Part shown: one piece after another, positions 55,757-64,000 of the stretch
Layout of the letters: each line of letters opens with the position of its first letter
Position numbering within the stretch: the first letter of the stretch is position 1
DNA from: CBDDHT01 sp965227905
Lineage (GTDB): Bacteria; Pseudomonadota; Alphaproteobacteria; Rhizobiales; Methyloligellaceae
Direction of reading: 5' to 3'
NCBI GenBank assembly: GCA_965227905.1
Contig: OZ245780.1
Span: 1,364,001 to 1,428,000 of the forward strand
Length of the DNA stretch: 64,000 nt
The notes under the pieces: generated by a model
The model's input: only the letters and a program-made list of their open reading frames with translations
The model's database searches: none
What the model was told of the DNA's origin: nothing
Translations under genes and position numbers: made by a program

Positions 55757-55847
55757 TGCGGTATCGACTGATGTCGTGCCGCTGCCCTCCTTGGGCGTTT
55801 CCTCCCTAGACTTGGGCCGTTCGTAACCCGAACGGCCCTCTTTTTTT
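55757..55847 (+). ncRNA. Candidate trans-acting small RNA with anti-Shine-Dalgarno loops
   Basis: About 91 bases with three stem-loops. The first stem is GCGGTATCGAC/GTCGTGCCGC (55758-55768 with 55773-55782; one bulge). The second, GCCC-TCCTT-GGGC (55784-55796), exposes a CCUCCUU-like sequence. A single-stranded GTTTCCTCCCTAGACTT (55797-55813) follows with a second CCUCC. The third stem, GGGCCGTTCG with CGAACGGGCC-like arm (55814-55838), is a terminator ending in seven T residues. Two anti-Shine-Dalgarno motifs suggest translation repression by base pairing with ribosome sites, as in the alphaproteobacterial alpha-r14/CCUCCUCCC RNAs. Family assignment is from memory. Confidence 0.65.
55814..55847 (+). 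terminator. Rho-independent terminator of the candidate small RNA
   Basis: A ten-pair stem, GGGCCGTTCG (55814-55823) with CGAACGGCCC (55829-55838), around five bases, then TC and seven T residues (55841-55847). Confidence 0.9.
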
Positions 55848-55886
55848 GCCGAACGCCAACGTCGCTCGCGATGCGGATAGTGCAGT

Positions 55887-56789
55887 TCACTCGGCAGCGG
55901 CGCGTGGCACTTCCAAGAGAATTGGCGCTGCCTCGATCAGCTCACCCGCAACGATCGCCAGATCGCGAGATAGGTCGTCGAACCGCGGCAGCTTTTCGAA
56001 CTTGGCTTCGTCCATATAAAGTGAACGATTGACCTCGATTTGCAAGGCATGGCGTCCGGCTCCGGGTTGCCCGTAATGTTCTGTGATGTAACCGCCTGCA
56101 TATGGCTTGTTATGGGCAACAACATAGCCGAGGGCTTCGAGGCGCTGGCCGACATATCTGATCAGTTCAGGCTCGCACGACGTGCCGAAGCGGTCGCCGA
56201 GTACGAAATCGGGTCGCTGGCCGCCTTGGTCTGCGAGCGGCCCGGAAGGCATCGAGTGGCAGTCTATCAAGACGGCGCAACCGAAGTGACGTTCGGCATC
56301 TGCGATCAAGCCCTCAAGCCCCGCGTGATAGGGTTTATAGAGCTTGTTGATGCGCGCCAGCGCGTCGCCAAGTGCGACGGGCTCGCGATAGATTTCTTCC
56401 GACTCGGTGACAATACGGGCGATTGTGCCCAGTCCGCCGACAACCCGAACGGACTGCGTATTTGCGTAGCGCGGCAGGGTCTCTGATATCAGTGCGGGAT
56501 CGAGTTCGTAAGGCTCGCGGTTTACGTCGAGATAGGCGCGCGGAAAATGCGCATGCATGAGCGGCAGCCCGAGGCCGACGACAGGTTCGAACAAGGCTTC
56601 GACAAAGGCATCTTCCGATTTTCGCAGAGCCAGTGGCGTCAGTCTTGACGCGTCTATGAACGTCTTTGGGTAGACTCGTCCCGAATGCGGCGAGTTGAAA
56701 ATGAACGGTCCCCGCCAGACATCGGGCATTTCGATGCTAAATGGCGGCTGCAGTTCTTCATCGATTTCTGCAACGCGTTTCGGACACAT
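55887..56789 (-). CDS. hutG: N-formylglutamate amidohydrolase family protein
   Basis: A 300-residue metal amidohydrolase of the N-formylglutamate amidohydrolase family. FIFNSPHSGRVYPKTF carries the expected metal histidine. Then come HFPRAYLDVNREPYELDP, CAVLIDCHSMPSGP, and HYGQPGAGRHALQIEVNRSL. In histidine degradation HutG frees glutamate and formate, but many alphaproteobacteria carry this gene outside a hut operon, as here, so its real substrate is uncertain. It is divergent from cpdR and shares a 360-base region with it. Confidence 0.9.
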   Translation of the reverse strand: MCPKRVAEIDEELQPPFSIEMPDVWRGPFIFNSPHSGRVYPKTFIDASRLTPLALRKSEDAFVEALFEPVVGLGLPLMHAHFPRAYLDVNREPYELDPALISETLPRYANTQSVRVVGGLGTIARIVTESEEIYREPVALGDALARINKLYKPYHAGLEGLIADAERHFGCAVLIDCHSMPSGPLADQGGQRPDFVLGDRFGTSCEPELIRYVGQRLEALGYVVAHNKPYAGGYITEHYGQPGAGRHALQIEVNRSLYMDEAKFEKLPRFDDLSRDLAIVAGELIEAAPILLEVPRAAAE

Positions 56790-57151
56790 AAGGGATCGAT
56801 GCTCTTCGGAAAGGCGCTTTCGCGCGGGCGACCGTATGGCGGATATGGAGATGGAACTGTGCCAAGGTCAACCGGCGCTGTCCAGCAATGGAAAATATCG
56901 GCTGGGGATGGCGGCTTTGGGGCCAGATCAACCCTCGCTTAATCCGATTCGACTAAACGCAGGAGCGTGATCGACCCTGAGTCGGAAAATCCTCCGCGTT
57001 AGGACAAATATTCGTTTGTCATTGCCGCCGCCCAGCCGGCAATGTTAGCGGACATGGGGTCAGGCAATTATTTTTGGCGTGCCGACGGGGCGTTAACGAT
57101 TTGCCGATGAATATGACGTGTAATCGATGAGTTATTTTATGAGGCTATGCC
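56790..57151. other. Divergent promoter region between hutG and cpdR
   Basis: No gene was found. A six-base inverted repeat, GACAAA-N6-TTTGTC, lies at 57003-57020. A single TTAAC half-site occurs near 57091; this is not enough to call a CtrA site. Confidence 0.5.
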
Positions 57152-57547
57152 ATGCCCCTCAATGAGCCTGAAAGCGGCAACCAGCCGCGGATTCTGCTTG
57201 CTGAAGACGATGAAGCCATGCGGCGCTTTCTTGCGAAGGCGCTCAAAAACGCAGGCTATGATGTCGTCGACTTTGCCAACGGTGCCGAAGCCTATGAACG
57301 GCTGAAGGACGAGCCGTTTACCCTGTTGCTGACCGATATCGTGATGCCCGAGATGGACGGCATTGAGCTGGCGCGCCGCGCCGCCGAGCTCGATCCTGAA
57401 CTCAAGATCATGTTCATCACTGGTTTTGCAGCTGTCGCGCTCAATCCCGATAGCCAGGCACCTAAAGACGCAAAAGTCCTGTCCAAGCCCTTCCATCTCA
57501 AGGACCTGGTGCAGGAAGTTGAGCGCATGCTCGACCCGCTCGCCTAA
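57152..57547 (+). CDS. cpdR: Single-domain response regulator, CpdR type
   Basis: A 131-residue receiver domain with no output domain. Acidic residues are in LLAEDDEAM, the phospho-acceptor is Asp62 in LLLTDIVMPEMDGIEL, and the conserved Lys is in AKVLSKPFHLKDLV. Sequence and length match CpdR, the alphaproteobacterial switch that, when unphosphorylated, brings ClpXP to the cell pole to degrade CtrA and other cell-cycle proteins. GAGG precedes the ATG. The nearby tRNA-Val, hutG and hisN are the usual rhizobial neighbours. Confidence 0.95.
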   Translation: MPLNEPESGNQPRILLAEDDEAMRRFLAKALKNAGYDVVDFANGAEAYERLKDEPFTLLLTDIVMPEMDGIELARRAAELDPELKIMFITGFAAVALNPDSQAPKDAKVLSKPFHLKDLVQEVERMLDPLA

Positions 57548-57689
57548 AACGCTGGCTTCAGGACTTTCGAGCCAGAAACAAAGAGCAAAACATGGGTGTG
57601 GGCATTCGCCCCACGCCACTGCTTGCGTCGTGGCTTCGATACCGATATACGAAACCTTCGTCCCTTACCGGACCCGCCTCACGGCGCCC

Positions 57690-57764
57690 GGGCGCGTAGC
57701 TCAGCGGAAGAGCACTACGGTGACATCGTAGGGGTCGCTGGTTCAATCCCAGCCGCGCCCACCA
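57690..57764 (+). tRNA. tRNA-Val (anticodon GAC)
   Basis: A complete 75-base cloverleaf with encoded CCA. Acceptor GGGCGCG pairs with CGCGCCC. The D-arm is GCTC-agcggaa-GAGC. The anticodon arm CTACG-gtGACat-CGTAG gives GAC, reading valine. The T-arm is GCTGG-ttcaatc-CCAGC. Confidence 0.97.
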
Positions 57765-58109
57765 TTCTTTTCAATGCCAGCTGTCCAATCTTGGTTATTC
57801 CGCCTTCGTCATTCTGGACCTACGAAACAACAGCCTCTGGCTGCAAGCGCGCAAGATAGAACGCTCCCACTCGTGTCGAGAATTGCAACGGCCTGCCTGC
57901 TCGCCGCACAACGCAGAGTTGAGTGATGGCCTGTTCATCTACCGACGAAGCCAACAAGTGTAACCCATTTGTTTCGTCAATCGAATTTCCTCGAAAAGAA
58001 CGGGATTTGCACACCTATCAACATCTTTAATCCGTCCGATGGCCACCCGCTGCCAAATCTCATATGACGGCTAGACACATTGTAATCTGAAAGCGTGGGG
58101 TAAGCGGGT
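57765..58109. other. Intergenic region between tRNA-Val and the bactofilin gene
   Basis: These 345 bases hold no recognisable gene, duplicated tRNA end or integrase. A 64-codon minus-strand frame (57820-58014) has no ribosome site or protein-like composition. Confidence 0.5.
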
Positions 58110-58592
58110 ATGGCTAAGAAACAAGGGCAATCGATTATCGATCAAGGCATGGTCATCACGGGTACGGTGACCTGTTCAGGGGCCTTAGAAGTGCATGGGC
58201 AAATACAAGGGGATGTTCACTGCCGTAGCCTGACATTGGCGAAGCCAGGCCACATTCATGGCGACGTTCTTTGCGAAAGCGTGGCCGTGGACAGCAGAAT
58301 CGATGGCTCGATTAGGAGCAGACAGGTTGTCTTGCGCTCCGAGGCCTGTGTCATCGGCGATATCCACCACGCATCCCTTACGATTGAAAGCGGCGCATTC
58401 TTTGAGGGCGAAGTGCGCCGATCCGAGAATCCGACCGAAGTGAAATCTTCGCCGCCGCAGATCGGTCTGACTCAGCCCGTGGCCCACATGACACCGGCAG
58501 AACACGGCATGCGTCGACCCGAACCACGTCAGCATGCACGGCCGGACCACCAGATTGCGGCCGACCATGAACGATGGCGGCGCACTGGATAG
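58110..58592 (+). CDS. Bactofilin (polymer-forming cytoskeletal protein)
   Basis: A 160-residue bactofilin. The beta-helical core repeats hydrophobic GxV/GxI turns: VITGTVTCSGALEVHGQIQG, VHCRSLTLAKPGHIHG, VLCESVAVDSRIDGSI. The flanking N- and C-terminal tails are disordered, ending in a Pro/His-rich tail (RPEPRQHARPDHQ). Bactofilins self-assemble on the membrane without nucleotide and often guide peptidoglycan synthesis or stalk formation. No peptidase gene of the LmdC type is adjacent. Confidence 0.94.
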   Translation: MAKKQGQSIIDQGMVITGTVTCSGALEVHGQIQGDVHCRSLTLAKPGHIHGDVLCESVAVDSRIDGSIRSRQVVLRSEACVIGDIHHASLTIESGAFFEGEVRRSENPTEVKSSPPQIGLTQPVAHMTPAEHGMRRPEPRQHARPDHQIAADHERWRRTG

Positions 58593-58803
58593 CGCAGTGC
58601 GACATTCATTGTCTTGCATTGCTCTTTAGGCAAGGGGCACGGCGATCGCACTCTTGGCCAGTAAATTAAATTGTTGGTTTTCAGCCTGACAGAACGGCGG
58701 ACGACTGCACCCATAGCGTGTATAAACACTATTTTAGCGCCTCCAACATAGTATCGAACCCGTCGAGGGTGGATATATTCGCGTCATGTTTGGGGGAAAG
58801 CTT

Positions 58804-59841
58804 GTGGCACGTGGCCAACGTTTTGGCATGCTTTGTGTTGTCGCTGCCGTCCTTGTGTTGACGGTCGGAGCCGGTTGGTCCGCGCGCGCGGAGTCAGAAG
58901 ACGCCATTCCCGACAGTCTCAAGGCGCAATATGAGCGTCCGGCTGTTATTCACTTCCCGAAAGACAATCCCTATAGCCGTACCAAAGCGGCACTTGGAAA
59001 GATGCTGTTCTTCGATGTTCGCGTGAGTAAGGCGCAGAACATGAACTGCGTCAGTTGCCATAATCCTTCGTTCGGCTGGGAAGCGCCGCTCCCAAAAGCC
59101 ATCGGTGCCCAGAACACGAAACTGAAGCGGCACGCACCGGCCGTCGTCAATCTGGCCTGGGTTACAAGCCTGTTCTGGGATGGACGGGCGTCAAGCCTGG
59201 AAGAGCAGGCCGCAGGTCCGATCACTGCGCATGACGAAATGAATATGCCGTTGGACGCATTGGTCAAACGGCTTGGCGCCATAGAAGGTTATCGGTTCTG
59301 GTTCGACAGAGCTTTCCCTGAAGACGGTTTGAACCAACGCAATATTCTGAAGGCGATCGCGACGTTCGAGCGAACGATCGTCTCATCACCGTCTTCTTTC
59401 GATCGATGGATCGATGGCGATGACGTCGCGATCTCGCCCACCGCCAAACGCGGTTTTCGTCTCTTCAACGGAAAGGCCGCCTGTGCGGGATGCCATACGG
59501 GCTGGAACTTCACCGACAACAAGTTTCACGATATCGGCCTGAATACGACCGACATCGGTCGGTCAGCAATCGACAGCAGCGACCGACGGAACTTGCATGC
59601 GTTCAAGACGCCGAGTCTTCGCAATCTCACACGAAGAAAGCCATTCATGCATGACGGTTCTCTGCCTGACATTGCTGCGGTCGTGGATCACTATCTGTCG
59701 GGTGGAATCGATCGCCCCTCACGCTCCGACAAGATGGCGCCGTTCTCACTCACGCAATCGGAGCGGCAAGATCTGATCGCATTTTTGCGCACACTTGATA
59801 GCGGATCCGAAGCTGTCGCACTTCCGACGCTCCCGCACTAG
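58804..59841 (+). CDS. Di-heme cytochrome c peroxidase family protein
   Basis: A secreted di-heme cytochrome c peroxidase or MauG-like protein, 345 residues. A signal peptide (MLCVVAAVLVLTVGAGWSARA) precedes two heme c attachment motifs, CVSCH at about residue 82 and CAGCH at about 228. LAWVTSLFWDGRA, AIATFERTIVSSPS and KTPSLRNLTRRKPFMHDGS are family landmarks. It reduces H2O2 in the periplasm or oxidises a partner protein. I favour the GTG at 58804 (after GGGGGAAAG); the ATG at 58786 is the alternative. The histidine-kinase gene begins nine bases after its stop. Confidence 0.92.
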   Translation: MARGQRFGMLCVVAAVLVLTVGAGWSARAESEDAIPDSLKAQYERPAVIHFPKDNPYSRTKAALGKMLFFDVRVSKAQNMNCVSCHNPSFGWEAPLPKAIGAQNTKLKRHAPAVVNLAWVTSLFWDGRASSLEEQAAGPITAHDEMNMPLDALVKRLGAIEGYRFWFDRAFPEDGLNQRNILKAIATFERTIVSSPSSFDRWIDGDDVAISPTAKRGFRLFNGKAACAGCHTGWNFTDNKFHDIGLNTTDIGRSAIDSSDRRNLHAFKTPSLRNLTRRKPFMHDGSLPDIAAVVDHYLSGGIDRPSRSDKMAPFSLTQSERQDLIAFLRTLDSGSEAVALPTLPH

Positions 59842-59850
59842 GTCGCCGGA

Positions 59851-62247
59851 ATGAAGATCAGGCACAAGATTATCTTCGGTTTTGCAGCCCTGATCGTCAT
59901 CGGGGCCGGTTACGGCGTCTTTGCGACCACGAGTCTTCGGACGCTTTCGAAGTCCATAGAGGAAGTCGCATCGAAACCTCTGACCGCGGTCGAAAGCGCG
60001 CGAGCGGCGGGCAGCAAGTTTCGAGCGGCTCGGGACATTGCAAGAAAATCCCTGTCATTCACAGATCTGGTCGACACCTGGGATACCCTCTTCGCCTTTG
60101 AGAGGCATTATTCGGAGTATCGAAGCGAGCTTGAACTTCTCGAACGTCTGGCAATGTCAGATGCAAATGAGACGCTTGCTGACATTCTGAAGGATAGCAA
60201 CGCTTGGCATGCCGAAATGCTCACGCTTCTGGGCGATGCGCCGGCAACCGTCATTCGGCCTGCTCACTATATGCGAGCGATCGAGGCCGAAATCGAGAGA
60301 GACCTCGACGATCTGGTCACGGCAACGGTCTCGGCTGCGAACAGGCTCCAGACGACCATATCGGAAGAAACCGATCTCACAGCAAAGCTCGCGGGGTTAG
60401 CTTTGATTTGCAGTTTGGTCCTGACTCTGTTGTTGGCGATCTCGTTGGCCATTCAAACAATCGGACCCCTGCGAAAGCTGGAAGAGGCAATGAAACGCGT
60501 CGCCCGCAATGACTTCGATGCGGAGTTCGACGGTGTCGAGGGTACGGACGAGCTTGGCGAAATGACGAGCGCCCTCCAGACCTTTCGGGACAACGCTGTC
60601 GAGCGCATCCGCGCAGAGCAGGACCTTCGTGTCAGTCGCGAGCGTTACAAGAGCCTCACCGAGGTCGGGACGGATTGGAATTGGGAATGCGACGCCGAGG
60701 GCCACTTCACATTTGTCTCAGGTGGATTCGAGAGAATTGTCGGCTTGTCGTCTGAAGAGATTATCGGGCGGAGCTGGCAAGAGATCTCTGTCGGACTCGA
60801 TGGCGACTGGGATCGGCACTTCGCCGCGGTCGAAGCGCAACGCACGTTTCGGAATTTCCGTTATCGACGCAACGGGAGTGACGTGCCGACCTGCCATTTC
60901 TCGCTGAGCGGCACACCGGTCTACGACACATCCGGTTCATTCCAGGGGTATCACGGCGTAGGTTCCGACCGGACGGTCGAGACGGAAGCCGCCTTGGCAC
61001 TGGAACGCCAGCGCCAGGAACTGGAATCTGTGAACGCCAAACTCTCAACTGAGAAGAAGCGGCTCAATCTGATTTACCGCAATACGCCGGCGATGCTCCA
61101 TTCCATCCAGCCCGATGGCACGATCGTCGAAGTCAGCGATTTCTGGTGCAAGAAACTCGGCTACGCCCGCAGTGAGGTTGTCGGTCGCTCGATTTACGAT
61201 TTCATGGAGGCCGAGTCGGTTCGGCGCATGCAGGACGAATTCGTCGAAAAGCTGTTCGCAGGGAAGGGCGTCGATAATGTGGATTATGTCTATGTCCGCA
61301 AAGACGGCTCGTTCATCGATATTTGTTTGTCTGCTATCGTGGCGCCTGCGGCGGAAGAAGGCGAATTGCAGACATTCTCTGTTGTGTTTGACGTCTCGGA
61401 TCAAAAGCGCGCTGAACGTGAACTCGAGTCCCATCGCGATCATCTGCAGGAACTTGTCGATGAGGCAACGCAGAGCCTGAAGCAAAAGGCAGTCGAGTTG
61501 CGTCAAGCTCTTGAAAAAGAGAAAGAGTTGAATCAGCTTCAGCGTGACTTCGTATCAATGGCGAGTCATGAGTTCCGCACGCCTCTGGCAATCATCGACG
61601 CAAGCTCGCAAAGAATCGAGAGGCGGGTCGAACAGAATAAGCTGACTGCCGAGGACCTACTGCCACGGGTCGGGAAAATCCGGTCTGCTGTTGCTCGCAT
61701 GAGCCGGCTTATGGAAAGCACTCTGACTGCCACTAAGATGGAAGAAGGCAAGCTCGCTATTCAGACAGAGTCCTGCGATATTGCGGCGATCCTGCAGGAG
61801 ATTGTGTCACGGTTATCGGAAATCGCCCACGGACATCACTTTCGCGTTTATGTGGATGGGCTTCCCGACCGCATTCAAGCGGATCCGGGCGCGCTCGATC
61901 AGATCATCACGAACATGCTTTCAAATGCCGTGAAGTACGCGGCGGATGCGCCGCAGATCGATGTGGTGGCGATGCGAAGTGGCGCGTTTGTTACAATTTC
62001 CGTTCGCGACTACGGCGTCGGCATTGACCAAGAAGATTTGGATCGTATTGGAGAGCGGTTCTTCAGAGGCAAGACATCGACGGGGATCGAGGGCACGGGT
62101 ATCGGCCTCAACCTCGTGGGACAGCTCGTAGCGATGCATGGCGGCACACTTCACGCCGACAGCAAGGTCGGTCAAGGCAGTACATTCGCCGTGAGTTTGC
62201 CGATTGCAGGCCCAGGTGCGGATTCTGCCGATGCGAATGCTGCATAG
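59851..62247 (+). CDS. Hybrid-free sensor histidine kinase with HAMP and two PAS domains
   Basis: A 798-residue membrane sensor kinase. TM1 is at about residues 7-29 and TM2 at about 180-200 (LALICSLVLTLLLAISLAI), with a periplasmic domain between them. HAMP spans about 203-255 (LEEAMKRVARNDFDAEFDGV). PAS1 is about 265-385 (GHFTFVSGGFERIVGLSSEE). PAS2 is about 395-515 (YRNTPAMLHSIQPDGTIVEV). After a coiled coil the HisKA phosphorylation site is MASHEFRTPLAIID, about residue 573. The N-box DQIITNMLSNAVKYA and the G1/G2 boxes (VRDYGVGI, GTGIGLNLV) are complete. It is adjacent to the peroxidase gene, suggesting a shared transcript and possibly redox sensing. Confidence 0.93.
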   Translation: MKIRHKIIFGFAALIVIGAGYGVFATTSLRTLSKSIEEVASKPLTAVESARAAGSKFRAARDIARKSLSFTDLVDTWDTLFAFERHYSEYRSELELLERLAMSDANETLADILKDSNAWHAEMLTLLGDAPATVIRPAHYMRAIEAEIERDLDDLVTATVSAANRLQTTISEETDLTAKLAGLALICSLVLTLLLAISLAIQTIGPLRKLEEAMKRVARNDFDAEFDGVEGTDELGEMTSALQTFRDNAVERIRAEQDLRVSRERYKSLTEVGTDWNWECDAEGHFTFVSGGFERIVGLSSEEIIGRSWQEISVGLDGDWDRHFAAVEAQRTFRNFRYRRNGSDVPTCHFSLSGTPVYDTSGSFQGYHGVGSDRTVETEAALALERQRQELESVNAKLSTEKKRLNLIYRNTPAMLHSIQPDGTIVEVSDFWCKKLGYARSEVVGRSIYDFMEAESVRRMQDEFVEKLFAGKGVDNVDYVYVRKDGSFIDICLSAIVAPAAEEGELQTFSVVFDVSDQKRAERELESHRDHLQELVDEATQSLKQKAVELRQALEKEKELNQLQRDFVSMASHEFRTPLAIIDASSQRIERRVEQNKLTAEDLLPRVGKIRSAVARMSRLMESTLTATKMEEGKLAIQTESCDIAAILQEIVSRLSEIAHGHHFRVYVDGLPDRIQADPGALDQIITNMLSNAVKYAADAPQIDVVAMRSGAFVTISVRDYGVGIDQEDLDRIGERFFRGKTSTGIEGTGIGLNLVGQLVAMHGGTLHADSKVGQGSTFAVSLPIAGPGADSADANAA

Positions 62248-62532
62248 GATCCGGTCTGGAAGACCTTAAACCGGTTCTGGCTTCTGGCTGATCTCTCCCG
62301 AAGGTAAAGACATCGGGTTGCCGTGACGGCACCGCATCTCGTGGTTCTCGCTTTTCGACAGATCTCAGGTGAGTTCAATTTCAATACAACTGCAAAAGAT
62401 TTTGTGTAAATCCGTATACTGCTGAATCGTTTGTTCAGATCTGCTTTGAGAATTGGTTTTTCCGCCGTCATTAAGAGTCTGTTAACCAAGATAGTGGCTA
62501 ATTATTGTCTCATCGATGGAGGCAATGGGCCA

Positions 62533-62889
62533 ATGGGAGTTTCTCTGGTTGCACATTTGAATGAGGAGCCGTGCCCGATTACGGAGAAGCTCCTGGGTGA
62601 ACTGCATCGATCGACACCGCCCGATGCCGTCGATATCGCAAAGGATCTGCCCGAGAATCAGCGAGCGAAGCTTGCGGCCTTTTGCTACAACAAGCGTCAT
62701 CTCCACGCGTTAGGGCTGAGGATCGCGTCGACCTGCGGGCGGGCATCCTTGATTGCCGCTGGCGGCAATGTCGGGGAGACAATTTTCCACCAATCACGCG
62801 ATCCGGACAAGACTTTGGCAGCGGAGCAGCAGCCGTTGGGCTCGCGGCCGCCGAAACCGATTTCGCTCGCGCAGCCGCAATTCGACTAG
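62533..62889 (+). CDS. Conserved small protein of unknown function
   Basis: A 118-residue protein, MGVSLVAHLNEEPCPITEKL..., with helical character (ENQRAKLAAFCYNKRHLHAL) and a Pro-rich end. I remember similar rhizobial proteins with the shared CxxKRHLHxLG segment, but know no function. The ATG follows GGAGG by ten bases. The frame runs open from 62431, but the upstream codons look unlike the rest. It sits between the kinase and the receiver-PAS gene. Confidence 0.6.
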   Translation: MGVSLVAHLNEEPCPITEKLLGELHRSTPPDAVDIAKDLPENQRAKLAAFCYNKRHLHALGLRIASTCGRASLIAAGGNVGETIFHQSRDPDKTLAAEQQPLGSRPPKPISLAQPQFD

Positions 62890-63224
62890 GTCAGCGCAAC
62901 TTCTGCCAAAACATGTCTCGTGTATGCACGGTCGATCTTGGCATCGGGTCGCTTCAACACCGAAGGCGCGAAGCGCTATTCGCACTCACTCAATTGCGAT
63001 GCTGACTTTCTTTCTGATGACCCCGCCGATCGCCAGTTTCCCACGCTCCAATGACGTCCACTTCACGCCGCGCTCGGCGAGTATCGGGCATGGGATCAGT
63101 CTGCACAGCCGAAATCCGTTCCAGGATCTAAAACTGCCAATGCTTCAAGGTACTCTAGGGATCAGAGGCGCCATCTCATAGTTGAGGGGACATCAACTAT
63201 GCAAATTGAATTGAGGAGCATCGC
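62890..63224. other. Intergenic region upstream of the receiver-PAS gene
   Basis: These 335 bases show no supported gene; the overlapping short frames have no ribosome site. No strong hairpin was seen. Confidence 0.5.
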
Positions 63225-64000
63225 ATGCCGAAATCACTACGAGCCCTCCTTGTCGAGGATTCGGACGCCGATGTCATTTTGCTCGTGCGGCATCTGAAGC
63301 AGGCAGGATACGACTTGGAGTATCGGCATGTGGAGACGGCAAGTGAACTCGAAGACGCACTTGCAGCAGAGTCGTGGGACGTTGTCCTCAGCGATTTCTA
63401 TTTGCCGAGTTTCGATGCTTTTGACGGGCTCAAGCGGGTCAGGGAGAGATTGCCTCATTTGCCGTTTATTGTCGTTTCGGGAGCGCTTAGCGAGGAACGC
63501 CTGGTCGATGTGATGAGGGCGGGCGCCAATGACCTCATTCTGAAGACGAACCTGTCGCGGCTCGATCTTGTTATTGAGCGCGAACTGAACGAAGCGCAAT
63601 TCCATCGCCAACACGAACAGACAGAAGAATCCCTGCAGCAGAGCGAGCAAAGATTCGAGCATCTCTACAACAATACACCGGCAATGCTCTATTCGGCCGA
63701 TGCATCGGGCATATTGATAAAGGTCAGCGACTATTGGCTGGCCCGCATGGGTTATGAACGGGATGAGGTTTTGGGGCGTCCGATAATTGCGTTCATGACT
63801 GCCGAGTCCGCAGATCGCATGAAGCATGAGATCCAACCGCAGTTCCGGCGGAACGGTGCGGTCAAAGATGTCGAGTTGCAGTTTGAGACCAGAGCCGGCG
63901 ATGTCTTCGATGTCTCATTGTCTGCCGTCGCCGAAAGCGATGCTAACGGCACCGTGCTGCGTTCACTCGTCGTCCTGCTCGACATTACAGAACAAAAGAT
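63225..64000 (+). CDS. Receiver-PAS signalling protein, cut by the window end
   Basis: At least 258 residues. A response-regulator receiver domain comes first: MPKSLRALLVEDSDADVI, phospho-acceptor Asp57 in VVLSDFYLPSFDAF, Lys in NDLILKTNLSRLDLV near residue 110. It is followed by a PAS domain (from about 150: HLYNNTPAMLYSADASGILI) and continues past the window. This PAS closely resembles PAS2 of the neighbouring kinase (NTPAMLxS, VSDxW, GYxRxEVxGRxI). The output domain is unknown, perhaps a kinase or GGDEF. GAGGAG precedes the ATG at 63225. Confidence 0.88.
   Translation, partial: MPKSLRALLVEDSDADVILLVRHLKQAGYDLEYRHVETASELEDALAAESWDVVLSDFYLPSFDAFDGLKRVRERLPHLPFIVVSGALSEERLVDVMRAGANDLILKTNLSRLDLVIERELNEAQFHRQHEQTEESLQQSEQRFEHLYNNTPAMLYSADASGILIKVSDYWLARMGYERDEVLGRPIIAFMTAESADRMKHEIQPQFRRNGAVKDVELQFETRAGDVFDVSLSAVAESDANGTVLRSLVVLLDITEQK

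Larger units (their letters stand above)
55554..55886. other. Intergenic region between hisN and hutG, carrying a candidate small RNA
   Basis: No protein gene was found in these 333 bases. The plus strand carries a terminator at 55814-55847 with no coding sequence before it, and a candidate promoter and small RNA upstream of it (55722-55847, separate entries). Bases 55554-55720 are AT-rich; nothing else was recognised there. Confidence 0.6.

Noticed and set aside
57083..57110. Possible CtrA site (TTAA half-site) upstream of cpdR
   Set aside because: Only one half-site is present; the second TTAA at the seven-base spacing is missing.
57765..58109. Possible integration site next to tRNA-Val
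   Set aside because: No duplicated tRNA 3' end, integrase or mobile genes nearby; the gene order looks chromosomal.

Overview
The window looks like chromosomal DNA of an alphaproteobacterium, most likely of the order Hyphomicrobiales (Rhizobiales). The clues are a CpdR-type response regulator beside tRNA-Val, hisN and an N-formylglutamate amidohydrolase; a small heat-shock gene with an alphaproteobacterial RpoH-type promoter and a ROSE-like RNA thermometer; a bactofilin; and the palindromic CCCCGG-acttgat-CCGGGG intergenic repeat. GC content is moderately high throughout. No integrase, transposase, CRISPR array or rRNA operon was seen. No species is claimed.

Layout. (1) 1-6.4 kb: the 3' part of a phenylacetate-CoA-ligase-like gene, a 1-Cys peroxiredoxin, a NUDIX hydrolase, an orphan ParA-type ATPase, an HtrA-like protein without its catalytic triad, and an MFS transporter. 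(2) 6.4-16.3 kb, all on the minus strand: hyuA-hyuB (hydantoinase/5-oxoprolinase), a branched-chain-amino-acid-type ABC importer (binding protein, two permeases, two ATPases) and an M19 dipeptidase-like protein. This reads as one uptake and degradation unit for an amide or hydantoin-like compound. (3) 16.4-28.1 kb: periplasmic MsrA, KatG, a NupC nucleoside transporter, a secreted MliC/LprI/SH3 protein, an M20 peptidase, ferrochelatase, a 36-residue membrane protein, a GlcG/HbpS-like protein, a Tat-signal protein, and a stomatin/NfeD pair. (4) 28.1-35.4 kb: a PomA/PomB-type flagellar stator pair, a small lipoprotein, KdsD, an outer-membrane beta-barrel protein, GalU and GalE.

(5) 35.9-45.5 kb, all on the plus strand: a B12-binding radical SAM enzyme, two tandem MltB-type lytic transglycosylases, two different SGNH hydrolases, an AlgI-type MBOAT acyltransferase and a single-pass membrane protein. 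I read this as an uncharacterised cell-wall or glycan O-acetylation system and the best candidate for an undescribed system here. (6) 45.7-51.8 kb: glutamate synthase gltB-gltD. (7) 52.3-58.6 kb: hsp20 with its RNA thermometer, a small basic secreted protein, an alpha/beta hydrolase, hisN, a candidate small RNA with anti-Shine-Dalgarno loops, the N-formylglutamate amidohydrolase, cpdR, tRNA-Val(GAC) and a bactofilin. (8) 58.8-64 kb: a di-heme cytochrome c peroxidase adjoining a two-PAS histidine kinase, a small unknown protein, and a receiver-PAS protein cut by the window end. Its PAS domain resembles the second PAS domain of the kinase.

Functional themes are peroxide and methionine-oxidation defence (peroxiredoxin, MsrA, KatG, cytochrome c peroxidase), envelope polysaccharide and peptidoglycan remodelling, nitrogen assimilation, and signalling. 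Gene identities rest on motifs and protein resemblance read by eye; no database search was run.
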